Program-made: the position numbers and the translations under genes | Assembly: GCF_039521975.1 (NCBI RefSeq) | Contig: NZ_BAAACZ010000011.1 | Span: 1-64,000 of the forward strand | Reading direction: 5' to 3' | DNA length: 64,000 nt | Source of the DNA: Alkalibacillus silvisoli | Lineage (GTDB): Bacteria > Bacillota > Bacilli > Bacillales > Alkalibacillaceae | Notes under the pieces: generated by a model | The model's input: the letters and a program-made list of their open reading frames with translations, nothing else | What the model was told of the DNA's origin: nothing | Database searches by the model: none | Part shown: positions 43,587 to 52,514 of the stretch, in pieces | How positions within the stretch are numbered: the first letter of the stretch is position 1 | Layout: every line of letters begins with the position of its first letter

Positions 43587-44369
43587 ATGACAAGAAATAA
43601 AGTTGAAATCTGTGGTGTTGACACGTCAAAGTTACCCGTTTTAAAAAATGATGAAATGAGATTTCTCTTTAAAAGGGTACAAGCAGGTGATGAGCCGGCA
43701 AGAGAAGAGTTAGTCAATGGTAATCTGAGATTAGTATTAAGCGTTATTAAGCGTTTTAATCATCGTGGAGAGAATGTTGATGACTTATTCCAAGTTGGTT
43801 GTATTGGTTTAATGAAGTCAATTGATAACTTTGACCTAAGTCAAAATGTAAAGTTTTCTACCTATGCTGTACCGATGATTATTGGTGAAATTAGGCGTTA
43901 TCTAAGAGACAATAACCCTATAAGAGTATCACGGTCTTTGCGTGACATTGCTTATAAGGCATTACAGGTAAGAGAAGAATTAATGAGTCAACGCTCAACA
44001 GAACCGACGACTCAAGAAATTGCAAAAGAAATGGACATCCCTTATGAAGATATTATTTTTGCCTTAGATGCTATTCAAGACCCGGTATCGCTTTTTGAAC
44101 CAATTTATAATGATGGAAGTGATCCGATTTTTGTTATGGATCAACTAAAAGATGATAAGCAAAAAGATTCTTCATGGTTAAATGAATTAGCCATTAGAGA
44201 AGGGATTAAAAAGTTAAATGAACGGGAGAAGCTCATCATTAATCAACGTTTCTTCGAAGGTAAAACTCAAATGGAAGTTGCTGATGAGATCGGAATTTCA
44301 CAAGCTCAAGTATCAAGGTTAGAGAAGTCAGCAATAAAGGAAATGAATAAAACGGTTTTAGATCAATAA
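43587..44369 (+). CDS. sigG: RNA polymerase sporulation sigma factor SigG
   Basis: SigG directs late forespore transcription. The 260-residue protein has the SigG start TRNKVEICGVDTSKLPVLKN, region 2 with LFQVGCIGLMKSIDNFDLSQ and VKFSTYAVPMIIGEIRRYLRD, region 3, and region 4 ending KTQMEVADEIGISQAQVSRLEK. The ATG at 43587, after GGGAGGGG, gives exactly the usual SigG length; an upstream start at 43572 would add five residues. It has its own promoter and terminators on both sides. Confidence 0.97.
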   Translation: MTRNKVEICGVDTSKLPVLKNDEMRFLFKRVQAGDEPAREELVNGNLRLVLSVIKRFNHRGENVDDLFQVGCIGLMKSIDNFDLSQNVKFSTYAVPMIIGEIRRYLRDNNPIRVSRSLRDIAYKALQVREELMSQRSTEPTTQEIAKEMDIPYEDIIFALDAIQDPVSLFEPIYNDGSDPIFVMDQLKDDKQKDSSWLNELAIREGIKKLNEREKLIINQRFFEGKTQMEVADEIGISQAQVSRLEKSAIKEMNKTVLDQ

Positions 44370-44376
44370 GTGAACC

Positions 44377-44437
44377 AAAACCTCCAAAGAATTTTACATC
44401 TTACTTTTACGGTGTAGTTCAAGTTGGAGGTTTTTTT
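44377..44437 (+). terminator. Terminator of sigG
   Basis: AAAACCTCCAA pairs with TTGGAGGTTTT, with a long loop, followed by a T run. Confidence 0.78.
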
Positions 44438-44485
44438 ATGCTTTTTTCCTTCATATAGTATTAATAGTGGGGAGGCATGGTCATT

Positions 44486-44728
44486 ATGTTATTGTCAGAA
44501 CTTCAAACAAAAGATATTATTGAGGTTGAGAATGGAGAGAAAGTCGGCTTTATTAGTGATTTAGAATTAGATGTGTCTGTAGGTGTGATTCTTTCGTTAA
44601 TTGTGACAGTTAAAGGGAAATGGTTTGGTGTGTTCGGGGAGCACGAAGAAATAGCCATTGCGTGGTCACAAATCGAAAAGGTTGGTACGGATGTCATATT
44701 AGTGAGAATGATGAAACATTCAAAATAA
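44486..44728 (+). CDS. ylmC: YlmC/YmxH family PRC-barrel sporulation protein
   Basis: This small 80-residue protein has a PRC-barrel fold (LSELQTKDIIEVENGEKVGFISDLELDVSVGVI onward, ending EKVGTDVILVRM). The family is found only in spore formers, and its molecular role is unknown. The ATG at 44486 is 10 bases after GGGGAGG, whereas the ATG at 44477 is only one base away. It follows sigG as in B. subtilis. Confidence 0.88.
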   Translation: MLLSELQTKDIIEVENGEKVGFISDLELDVSVGVILSLIVTVKGKWFGVFGEHEEIAIAWSQIEKVGTDVILVRMMKHSK

Positions 44729-44794
44729 ACAGGTTGAGACGTTAAGAAAATTATATCAAGATGTGGTAAAATAGTAATAAGAGGAGCGTCGTTT

Positions 44795-45595
44795 ATGAGT
44801 GAAATTTTAGAATTTGAAACCCCAAGTTTATTAATAAATTCTAGTTGGGAGAAGTATGGTATAAAAGCCGGTTTTACAACTAGAGCTAATGGGTTTAGCT
44901 CAAAGCCTTATGATTCATTAAATGTCGGTGTACATGTTGATGACAAGCTCGAATCAGTACTTCAAAATAGACAATACATAAGTGAACAAATTGGTTACCC
45001 TTTGGAGAGCTGGAACTGTTTAAACCAAGTTCACAGCACTGATGTCATCAATTTGACTGAGGTGGATCAGTCGAGTACTGATCATGAAAAGCCTAAAATA
45101 GATGCTGATGGTATCTTCACCAATGACCCTGATCAATTATTAGTCACATTTTATGCAGACTGTGTGCCGTTATATATTGCAGCACCAAAACAAAAATGGG
45201 TCGGCCTTGCACATGCAGGATGGCGAGGAACAGTTGGTGGTATAGGAAAGAAGATGATTCAATCATTAGAACATCAAGGGGCAACTTTAGATAGTATTCG
45301 AGTGATGATTGGACCTTCAATTACACAAACCAACTATGAGGTAGACGATCGAGTCGTTACACAAATCCCTCAAAATTACCACGCTCAAGTTTTAAAACCT
45401 AGTCCAAATGGTCGTTATTTACTTGACTTAAAAATGTTAAACTATTTATATTTGAAACAAGCAGGGTTAAAAGATTCCCAAATTAGTATGACAAACTATT
45501 GTACTTATGAAGAAGAGGAACTGTTTTACTCTTTTCGCCGAGATGAAGGTCAAACCGGCAGGATGATGGCTTTCATATCATTACAAATTTCATAG
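44795..45595 (+). CDS. pgeF: Laccase-domain (PgeF/YfiH type) protein YlmD
   Basis: YlmD belongs to the Cu-oxidase_4/PgeF family. Members act as purine nucleoside phosphorylase/deaminase-like enzymes or peptidoglycan amino-acid editing enzymes. The 266-residue protein has the metal ligands of the family: the His in NQVHSTDV, the Cys in ADCVPLYIA and the His in HAGWRGTVGGI, plus YSFRRDEGQTGRM near the end. It lies 5 bases before the ylmE frame, in the same order as B. subtilis. GAGGAG precedes the ATG. Confidence 0.87.
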   Translation: MSEILEFETPSLLINSSWEKYGIKAGFTTRANGFSSKPYDSLNVGVHVDDKLESVLQNRQYISEQIGYPLESWNCLNQVHSTDVINLTEVDQSSTDHEKPKIDADGIFTNDPDQLLVTFYADCVPLYIAAPKQKWVGLAHAGWRGTVGGIGKKMIQSLEHQGATLDSIRVMIGPSITQTNYEVDDRVVTQIPQNYHAQVLKPSPNGRYLLDLKMLNYLYLKQAGLKDSQISMTNYCTYEEEELFYSFRRDEGQTGRMMAFISLQIS

Positions 45596-45612
45596 CAAGG
45601 GTGTCTGTTAAC

Positions 45613-46290
45613 ATGGTAGTAAGTGAACGATTTAACACAATTCAAACTGAAATTAATCAAGCATGTGAACGAGCTGGTCGTGATTTAAGTGACATTAAAG
45701 TTATTGCCGTAACAAAGTATGTTTCTGTTGAACGAGCGAAAGAGGCTGTAGATTCAGGGGTTACTGAATTAGGTGAAAATCGTCTAGAAGGTTTATTAGA
45801 AAAATATGAAGCTATTGGACAAGCAGCCAACTGGCATTTTATTGGAACATTACAATCACGCAAAGTAAAAGATGTTATTGATTACGTTGATATGATTCAT
45901 TCATTAGACCGTAAATCATTGGCTAAAGAAATAAATAAACGTGCTAATCGTCCTGTACAGTGCTTTGTACAAGTTAATACAAGTGGTGAAGAATCTAAAC
46001 ATGGGCTTAAGCCAGAAGCGGTCATTCCTTTTATTGAAAGTTTAGAGAGTTATCCGAATGTCCAAGTGATTGGTTTAATGACGATGGCGCCATTTGTCGA
46101 AGATGAAGACTATATTAGACAATGTTTTAAAAAGTTAAGAGAATTAAAAGATCAAGTTAAGAGCCTAAACTTTTCCTATGCACCTTGTGACAATCTTTCT
46201 ATGGGGATGAGTAATGACTTTCACATTGCCATAGAAGAAGGAGCTACACATTTAAGAATAGGTTCAAAATTAGTTGGAAATGAAAAATAG
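45613..46290 (+). CDS. ylmE: YggS family PLP homeostasis protein YlmE
   Basis: YlmE binds pyridoxal phosphate and keeps PLP pools balanced; it is not known to catalyse a reaction. The 225-residue protein has the PLP lysine in VIAVTKYVS near 33, the GENR motif, WHFIGTLQSRKVKDVI, and the phosphate-binding SMGMSNDFHIAIEEGATHLRIGS near the end. AAGGGTG and spacing favour ATG 45613 over a GTG at 45601. It is cotranscribed with ylmD and sepF. Confidence 0.92.
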   Translation: MVVSERFNTIQTEINQACERAGRDLSDIKVIAVTKYVSVERAKEAVDSGVTELGENRLEGLLEKYEAIGQAANWHFIGTLQSRKVKDVIDYVDMIHSLDRKSLAKEINKRANRPVQCFVQVNTSGEESKHGLKPEAVIPFIESLESYPNVQVIGLMTMAPFVEDEDYIRQCFKKLRELKDQVKSLNFSYAPCDNLSMGMSNDFHIAIEEGATHLRIGSKLVGNEK

Positions 46291-46301
46291 GAGAGATTCC
46301 G

Positions 46302-46751
46302 ATGAGTTTTAAAGACAAGTTCAAGTCATTTTTTGATTTTGATGAACAAGCATCATTTGAAGAAGACCAAGCAACAAAACGCGAGGATCATAAAGTCAAT
46401 CAAGAACAAGAACCGGCCAAACAGTTCAAAAAACAAAATCAAGACAACGTGGTCAGTCTAACCTCCATTCAAAATGATACGAAAATGGTATTATGTGAAC
46501 CAACTGATTATGATGAGGCACAAGAAATTGCTGATCATGTCAAAAAGAAAAAGTCAGTCGTCGTTAATTTGCAACGTCTAGATCATCAAACGAGTATGCG
46601 TATTGTTGACTTTTTAAGTGGTACGGTCTATGCTTTAGGCGGTAATATCCAAAAGCTTGGTCAACAAACTTTCCTATGCACACCTGAACATGTTGATATT
46701 TCAGGCAGTATTTCAGAGATTTTCAATGATTCTAGTTATGATTATAAATAA
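46302..46751 (+). CDS. sepF: Cell division protein SepF
   Basis: SepF bundles FtsZ filaments and anchors them to the membrane, overlapping in function with FtsA. The 149-residue protein has an N-terminal amphipathic helix (SFKDKFKSFFDF), a charged Gln-rich linker (20-55), and the globular SepF domain with VVVNLQRLDHQTSMRIVDFLSGTVYALGGNIQKLG. Length is normal. AGGAGAG precedes the ATG. Confidence 0.93.
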   Translation: MSFKDKFKSFFDFDEQASFEEDQATKREDHKVNQEQEPAKQFKKQNQDNVVSLTSIQNDTKMVLCEPTDYDEAQEIADHVKKKKSVVVNLQRLDHQTSMRIVDFLSGTVYALGGNIQKLGQQTFLCTPEHVDISGSISEIFNDSSYDYK

Positions 46752-46768
46752 GAAAGGGTGTAATGTGA

Positions 46769-47032
46769 GTGGATGCCATATTTAATCTTATATTAATAGG
46801 AGTTCAAATATATTCGTTTATGTTAATCGGATATATTTTTATGTCTTGGTTTCCTGGTGCAAGGGAATCTCAATTTGGGCAGTTTTTGTCCAAAGCGTGT
46901 GAGCCTTATTTAGAGCCGTTTCGAAAAGTGATTCCACCTTTAGGTATGATTGATATTTCACCTATCGTAGCAATTATCACACTTCATCTAGCATCGAACG
47001 GTTTGATCGTTGTGTTTAATATGTTGCTTTAA
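46769..47032 (+). CDS. ylmG: YggT family membrane protein YlmG
   Basis: This 87-residue protein has two membrane helices separated by a conserved loop (SWFPGARESQFGQFLSKACEPYLEPFRKVIPPLGMIDISPIVAI), the complete YggT pattern. Homologues are tied to division and, in plastids, to nucleoid distribution; the mechanism is unknown. It starts at GTG 46769, 8 bases after AGAAAGGGTG. Confidence 0.88.
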   Translation: MDAIFNLILIGVQIYSFMLIGYIFMSWFPGARESQFGQFLSKACEPYLEPFRKVIPPLGMIDISPIVAIITLHLASNGLIVVFNMLL

Positions 47033-47057
47033 TCATTAGATTAGAAAGAGGAAGTTC

Positions 47058-47831
47058 ATGGATTTATACCAACATTTTCGTCCAGAAGAACAACCATTTA
47101 TAGATCAAGTGATTGATTGGAGACATCAAGTTGAACGACAGTATATACCGGTTATAAGCGATTTTCTCAACCCAAGAGAACAATTAATCTTTCAATCCAT
47201 TATTGGTCAAGAAGACAATTTAACATTATCATTCTACGGTGGTTATGAACGAGCGGAACGTAAGCGTGCTATATTAGCCCCTTTTTATGAAACAATTGAA
47301 CATGAAGACTATAAGTTAAGTATATTACAAGGTACATATGCTTCTAAGTTCGTCTCTCTTTCACATCGAGATTTGTTAGGGACCATGATGTCACTGGGCT
47401 TACAAAGGAAAAAGCTGGGAGACTTAATTGTTCTAGATGGAGAATTTCAAATCATATGTGATCAAGATTTAGCACTATATTTAAAGATGAATGTAGAGAA
47501 GATCAAAAATACTCGAATTAACTTAACGGAAGTGGATGAACATACTGTTTTAAACCCTGATCATCATTGGCAGGAAAAAGAAGGGACTGTTTCTTCGACA
47601 AGACTTGATGTTATGATTAAAGAAATCTATCAAATCTCTCGTCAAAAAGCTCAAACCTTTATTGAAAAAGAAGCAGTTAAAGTTAATCACCGCATTGTTA
47701 ATCATTCATCTTATCATCTGCAATCTGGTGATTTAATTTCACTCAAATCATATGGTAGAAGTAAAGTAGTAGCAATTCTAGGAGAAACAAGAAAAAGTAA
47801 AATTCGCATTAAAACGGCTAAATTGAAATAA
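47058..47831 (+). CDS. ylmH: S4-domain RNA-binding protein YlmH
   Basis: This 257-residue cytoplasmic protein has a C-terminal S4 RNA-binding domain at about 180-245 (STRLDVMIKEIYQISRQKAQTFIEKEAVKVNHRIV). The N-terminal part is specific to YlmH. In B. subtilis and relatives YlmH has been linked to handling of stalled ribosomal complexes. It keeps its usual place between ylmG and divIVA. GAAAGAGGAAG precedes the ATG. Confidence 0.88.
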   Translation: MDLYQHFRPEEQPFIDQVIDWRHQVERQYIPVISDFLNPREQLIFQSIIGQEDNLTLSFYGGYERAERKRAILAPFYETIEHEDYKLSILQGTYASKFVSLSHRDLLGTMMSLGLQRKKLGDLIVLDGEFQIICDQDLALYLKMNVEKIKNTRINLTEVDEHTVLNPDHHWQEKEGTVSSTRLDVMIKEIYQISRQKAQTFIEKEAVKVNHRIVNHSSYHLQSGDLISLKSYGRSKVVAILGETRKSKIRIKTAKLK

Positions 47832-47918
47832 TATGAAGAACTAAGCAGGAAAAAGATGCTTCTTGTCGAAATAGTACATAAAGACATTGCGAAATAGGAC
47901 TAGAGGGGGTTCAAGTCA

Positions 47919-48449
47919 ATGGGAATAACGCCGCTTGATATTCATAATAAAGAGTTTACTAGAGGATTTCGTGGATATGATGAAGATGAAGTTAATGAGT
48001 TTTTAGACCAAGTTATTAAAGACTTTGAGAAAGTTATTCGCGAGAAAAAAGCATTAGAAGAGCGCGTTAATGATAGTGAAGAGAAGCTAGGTCATTTTAG
48101 TAATATTGAAGAAACATTAAACCGCTCTATTCTTGTTGCTCAAGAAACAGCAGATGAAGTGAAGAATAATGCGAATAAAGAATCAAAATTAATTATAAAA
48201 GAAGCAGAGAAAAACGCTGATAGAATTGTTAATGATGCACTAGCGAAGTCTCGACAAGTATCAATGGAAATTGAAGAGCTTAAAAAACAAGCTAAAGTAT
48301 TCCGTACACGTTTAAAAATGTTAGTTGAAGCCCAATTAGATATTATTGATAATGAAGATTGGGAAGATTTATTTGAACTAGATACTGAAGAGCAAGAGGG
48401 CCAACAATTGGAATCAGCTTATAGTTCTCATTCACAATCAGATTCATAG
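47919..48449 (+). CDS. divIVA: Cell pole and septum organiser DivIVA
   Basis: DivIVA senses negative membrane curvature and recruits MinJ/MinCD and chromosome-anchoring proteins. The 176-residue protein has the N-terminal membrane-binding domain (LDIHNKEFTRGFRGYDEDEVNEFLDQVIKDFE) with the conserved Phe-Arg pair, then long coiled coils (about 35-70 and 75-140). The end is acidic and Ser/Gln-rich. AGAGGGGGT precedes the ATG. It closes the ylm operon. Confidence 0.94.
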   Translation: MGITPLDIHNKEFTRGFRGYDEDEVNEFLDQVIKDFEKVIREKKALEERVNDSEEKLGHFSNIEETLNRSILVAQETADEVKNNANKESKLIIKEAEKNADRIVNDALAKSRQVSMEIEELKKQAKVFRTRLKMLVEAQLDIIDNEDWEDLFELDTEEQEGQQLESAYSSHSQSDS

Positions 48450-48495
48450 TCACGTTTAAAATGTGTCTATAATAGATATAATTAAAATATAGTCC

Positions 48496-48524
48496 TTGAC
48501 TTCAAAGTAATAATTATCTATAAT
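48496..48524 (+). promoter_or_regulatory. SigA promoter of the ileS T-box transcript
   Basis: TTGACT at 48496-48501, a 17-base spacer and a perfect TATAAT at 48519-48524 lie some 30-40 bases before the T-box leader. Confidence 0.85.
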
Positions 48525-48554
48525 TTTTTATCATGAGATGACTGAAGTTTTTAC

Positions 48555-48826
48555 ATTAATTATTAAGTAGTATATGGAATAAAGCGTTGATGGGGACAGT
48601 ACTTGAGTGTTAGTTGTTAAAGCGAGCTAGGGAAGGTGTAAGCCTAGTAGCAACCCTCTTAAGGAAGATCACCCCGGAGTTTCCTTTTCGAACCTTTAAG
48701 TCACAGTAGAAAAGGACGTCTTCATTCACGTTACGAATGCTCAAGTGGAATGAATTGTTTTATTCATTCAATGAGGGTGGTACCGCGAGCCTGCTCGTCC
48801 CTGTTTTGGGGATGAGCAGGCTTTTT
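48555..48826 (+). promoter_or_regulatory. T-box riboswitch controlling ileS (isoleucine specifier)
   Basis: The leader has the T-box core AGGGTGGTACCGCG at 48774-48787, which pairs with the free end of uncharged tRNA. A long stem I region lies at about 48570-48690, with a GATGGGGACAGTA-type motif at its 5' end. The specifier ATC at 48668-48670 fits isoleucine, the amino acid of the downstream synthetase. The terminator GAGCCTGCTCGTCC/GGGATGAGCAGGCTTTTT lies at 48787-48826. With charged tRNA(Ile) transcription stops; with uncharged tRNA ileS is made. This fills the 443-base gap. Confidence 0.93.
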
Positions 48827-48892
48827 GTATGAACTTTAAATGAAGAGCTTATTAGGGCTAGTGATATTTGAAACAGGTTAAGGAGGATTTTT

Positions 48893-51640
48893 ATGAGTTA
48901 TAAGGAAACGTTATTAATGCCAAATACTGAGTTTCCGATGCGCGGAAACTTACCAAACCGTGAGCCTGAGATGCAAAAAGCTTGGGATGAAGAAGGAATT
49001 TACGAAAAAGTACAAAAGCGTACAGAAGGTAGACCGTTATTTATTTTACACGATGGCCCTCCATACGCGAACGGTGACCTACATATGGGTCATGCGTTAA
49101 ATAAAATTTTAAAAGACTTTATTGTGCGTTATAAATCAATGGCTGGCTTTCATGCTCCATATGTTCCTGGTTGGGATACGCACGGTTTACCAATTGAAGT
49201 AGCATTAACGAAAAAAAAGAAAATTGATCGTAAAAAACTATCAATTGCTGAATTTAGAGAAATGTGTAAAGAGTACGCGCTACAACAAATTGATAATCAA
49301 CGCGTACAATTTAAGCAACTAGGCATTCGTGGTGATTGGGATAATCCTTACATTACGCTTGATCCTTCTTTTGAAGCTCAGCAAATTAAAGTGTTCGGTG
49401 AAATGGCTAAACGTGGCTATATTTACAAAGGTAAGAAGCCTGTATATTGGTCACCATCATCTGAATCAGCATTAGCTGAAGCTGAAATTGAATATCAAGA
49501 CAAACGCTCTCCATCAATCTATGTATCATTTAATGTAACTGATGGAAATGGCATGTTAGATGGTGATGAGAAGTTTGTTATTTGGACGACAACCCCTTGG
49601 ACAATTCCAGCAAACTTAGCTATTGCTTTACACCCAGAGGTTGACTATGTGGTTGCTTCAACTGAGGAAGGTAAATTTATTGTAGCAGAGGACCTACTTG
49701 AAGAAGTAGCTGAAATGACAGAATGGACCAACCCTTCAGTTGTCAATCGTTATAAAGGTAAGGACCTGGAGCACGTTGTGACAAAGCACCCAATTTATGA
49801 TCGCGATTCGCTAATCATTTTAGGTGAACATGTAACAACTGAATCTGGTACTGGTTGTGTTCACACTGCGCCAGGACATGGTGAAGATGACTTTTGGATT
49901 GGTAAGCAATACGGATTAGATGCATTATGTCCAGTTGATGAAAGAGGTGTGTTCACGAGTGAAGCACCAGGTTTTGAAGGTGAATTTTACGATAAAGCTA
50001 ACAAAGCTATTACTGAAAAACTAGACGAAGTAGGAGCACTACTAAAGCTTGAATTTATGACACACTCATACCCACATGATTGGCGTACAAAGAAGCCAAC
50101 GATCTTCCGAGCTACATCACAATGGTTTGCATCTGTTAGTGATTTCCGTGAAGACCTACTTCAAGCGGTCAAAGAGGTTGATTGGCACCCTGAGTGGGGT
50201 GAAACGCGCATGTATAACATGGTGAAAGACCGTGAAGATTGGTGTATTTCACGTCAACGTGTTTGGGGTGTACCAATTCCAGTTTTTTATGCTGAAAATG
50301 GTGAAGTGATCATTACAGATGAAACAATTGATCATGTATCTAACCTATTCCGTAAGCATGGTTCTAATATTTGGTTTGAACAAGATGCTTTAGAGCTATT
50401 ACCTGAAGGGTTTACTCACCCTGGTAGTCCTAATGGTAAATTCACAAAAGAAACAGACATTATGGATGTTTGGTTTGACTCAGGTTCGACTCATCAAGGA
50501 GTATTAGTTGAACGTAATGAGCTAGAGCGTCCTGCAGATTTATATTTAGAAGGATCAGACCAATATCGTGGTTGGTTTAACTCATCTTTAACAACATCTG
50601 TAGCGATTACCGGTCAATCACCATATAAAGGAATTTTAAGCCATGGCTTTACACTAGATGGTGAAGGTCGTAAGATGAGTAAATCCTTAGGTAACGTTAT
50701 GGTACCATCAAAGGTTATGAAACAATTAGGTGCAGACATTTTACGTTTGTGGGTAGCAAGTACAGACTATGGTGCTGATGTGCGTGTATCGAATGAAATC
50801 TTAAAGCAAGTGTCTGAAGTTTATCGTAAAATTAGAAATACGATGCGTTTCTTACTCGGTAACTTACACGACTTTGAGCCTAACACGCATCAGTTAGCAG
50901 AAAGTGAATTAGAAGAAGTGGATCGTTACATGCTAATTCGTTTGCAAGAAACAGTAGCAAAAGTACGTCAAGCTTACGACAATTATGATTTCTCAGTGAT
51001 CTATCATACGATTAATAATTTCTGTACAGTTGACTTAAGTGCCTTTTATTTAGATTTCGCTAAAGATGTATTATACATTGAAGAGCCAAATAGTACGCGT
51101 CGCCGTAGCATTCAGACGGTTTATCATGAAATTTTAGTTAGCTTAACGCAATTGTTATCACCAATTCTATCTCACACTGCTGATGAAATTTGGAACTATA
51201 TCCCTGGTGTAGAAGCAGAAAGTGTACAATTAACAGACCTTAAAGAAGCTAGAACCATTGAAGGTGAAGAGAAAACGAAGGCTAAGTGGCAACAGCTAAT
51301 GGCCATTCGTGAAGATGTATTAAAAGCGTTAGAAGAAGCGCGAAATGATAAAGTAATTGGTAAGTCATTAGAAGCTAAAGTGACGATTGTTCCAAAAGAT
51401 GAAGCTACTTTAGAATTATTAGAATCAGTCGAACATCTTCATCAATATTTAATTGTTTCTGATGTTGAATTAGCGACTGAATATAAAACAGCTAAAGCGT
51501 TCGAACATGTATCAGTTGCAGTTGAAAAGCATACAGGTGAGAAGTGTCAACGTTGTTGGGTAGCATCCAATACGGTCGGTTCTAATGATTCACACCCAGA
51601 ATTATGTGAACGTTGTGCAAGTATTGTTGTACAGTTATAA
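48893..51640 (+). CDS. ileS: Isoleucine--tRNA ligase
   Basis: IleRS charges tRNA(Ile). The 915-residue class I synthetase has the HIGH-type motif GDLHMGHALNK near 58-68, an editing (CP1) domain with TTPWTIPANLA near 238 and GTGCVHTAPGHGEDDF near 320, and KMSKSLGN near 595. The C-terminal zinc site is CQRC and CERC. It is the bacterial mupirocin-sensitive type judged by length and these motifs (inference). AAGGAGG precedes the ATG. Confidence 0.97.
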   Translation: MSYKETLLMPNTEFPMRGNLPNREPEMQKAWDEEGIYEKVQKRTEGRPLFILHDGPPYANGDLHMGHALNKILKDFIVRYKSMAGFHAPYVPGWDTHGLPIEVALTKKKKIDRKKLSIAEFREMCKEYALQQIDNQRVQFKQLGIRGDWDNPYITLDPSFEAQQIKVFGEMAKRGYIYKGKKPVYWSPSSESALAEAEIEYQDKRSPSIYVSFNVTDGNGMLDGDEKFVIWTTTPWTIPANLAIALHPEVDYVVASTEEGKFIVAEDLLEEVAEMTEWTNPSVVNRYKGKDLEHVVTKHPIYDRDSLIILGEHVTTESGTGCVHTAPGHGEDDFWIGKQYGLDALCPVDERGVFTSEAPGFEGEFYDKANKAITEKLDEVGALLKLEFMTHSYPHDWRTKKPTIFRATSQWFASVSDFREDLLQAVKEVDWHPEWGETRMYNMVKDREDWCISRQRVWGVPIPVFYAENGEVIITDETIDHVSNLFRKHGSNIWFEQDALELLPEGFTHPGSPNGKFTKETDIMDVWFDSGSTHQGVLVERNELERPADLYLEGSDQYRGWFNSSLTTSVAITGQSPYKGILSHGFTLDGEGRKMSKSLGNVMVPSKVMKQLGADILRLWVASTDYGADVRVSNEILKQVSEVYRKIRNTMRFLLGNLHDFEPNTHQLAESELEEVDRYMLIRLQETVAKVRQAYDNYDFSVIYHTINNFCTVDLSAFYLDFAKDVLYIEEPNSTRRRSIQTVYHEILVSLTQLLSPILSHTADEIWNYIPGVEAESVQLTDLKEARTIEGEEKTKAKWQQLMAIREDVLKALEEARNDKVIGKSLEAKVTIVPKDEATLELLESVEHLHQYLIVSDVELATEYKTAKAFEHVSVAVEKHTGEKCQRCWVASNTVGSNDSHPELCERCASIVVQL

Positions 51641-51654
51641 TAATTCTTTCTGAG

Positions 51655-51686
51655 GCTCCTCTTGTTTTAAAGAGGAGCTTCGTTTT
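51655..51686 (+). terminator. Terminator of ileS
   Basis: GCTCCTCT pairs with AGAGGAGC across TTGTTTTA, followed by TTCGTTTTA. Confidence 0.75.
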
Positions 51687-51751
51687 ATGGCTCTAAAATA
51701 TTTGTTGGGGTAGAGACACAATTCAGAGTGAGGTTTGGGATGGCGGCCGCC

Positions 51752-51964
51752 CGGCGTTGGTAAAAAGAAATTATGAACAGAACGATTACAAAGATGGCCT
51801 TAATAGTCAAACCTAAGTCATTAAACGACAAGCATTTGGCTTTCGACGCTTTTCCTGATTGTGCCGAAAAGTATTAGTTCACCACCAGTATAAACATGTA
51901 GAAGGACAGATGACATAAATAAGGGGTGCTCTTAGAAGGCCAAACTAACATTTGACTTAGAACC
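51752..51964 (+). mobile_element. Decayed right part of an ISL3-type element between ileS and lspA
   Basis: From about 51760 the plus strand reads KRNYEQNDYKDGLNSQT, a stop, VIKRQAFGFRRF, a stop, then LCRKVLVHHQYKHVEGQM and a stop. This is the end of an ISL3 transposase, whose GFRxF motif is typical. The right terminal repeat CTAACATTTGACTTAGAACC lies at 51945-51964, as at 46-65. In B. subtilis a dksA-type gene lies between ileS and lspA; here there is only this debris. A GC-rich patch precedes it at 51740-51757. It explains nearly all of the 397-base gap. Confidence 0.7.
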
Positions 51965-52037
51965 GGAAATTAAATCGTTTTTGTTTTATTTTTATGATAA
52001 AATGCAAGAGGAAGAATAAAAGGTGGGGGGTAGTCGA

Positions 52038-52514
52038 TTGATCTATTACATCATTGCACTTTTCATTATTGCACTCGACCAAATTACGAAATGGGTTATT
52101 ATACGGACCATGAACCTACATGAATCAATCGAAGTGATCTCAGGCTTCTTTTATATTACATCTCACCGCAATAGTGGTGCAGCTTGGGGAATGTTACAAG
52201 GGCAGATGTGGTTATTTTACCTTGTGACAGTTTTTGTAGTCGGCGTCATCGTATACTATATGAGACAGTATCGAAACGGTTATAAATTATTAAATGTTGG
52301 ATTTGCGTTGATATTAGGTGGTGCAATAGGGAATTTTATTGATCGAATTGTCATGCAAGAAGTGGTTGACTTTTTAGATTTTATTATTTTTAATTACAAC
52401 TTTCCGATTTTCAACGTTGCGGATATGGCCTTAACAGTTGGTGTGACTATTATAATTGTTTTAATATTGTATGATGAGTGGAACAGTAAAAGGATGAAAA
52501 AAGATGACGAATAA
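52038..52514 (+). CDS. lspA: Lipoprotein signal peptidase
   Basis: LspA removes the signal peptide of diacylglyceryl prolipoproteins, such as the peptide-binding lipoprotein at 2254. The 158-residue protein has four membrane helices and the catalytic Asp pair in GNFIDRI and FNVADMAL, plus the conserved ITSHRNSGAAWG. The TTG at 52038 is chosen because GGTGGGGGG lies 7 bases upstream and the start then aligns with B. subtilis LspA; a GTG at 52023 falls within that site. It overlaps rluD by 11 bases. Confidence 0.95.
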   Translation: MIYYIIALFIIALDQITKWVIIRTMNLHESIEVISGFFYITSHRNSGAAWGMLQGQMWLFYLVTVFVVGVIVYYMRQYRNGYKLLNVGFALILGGAIGNFIDRIVMQEVVDFLDFIIFNYNFPIFNVADMALTVGVTIIIVLILYDEWNSKRMKKDDE

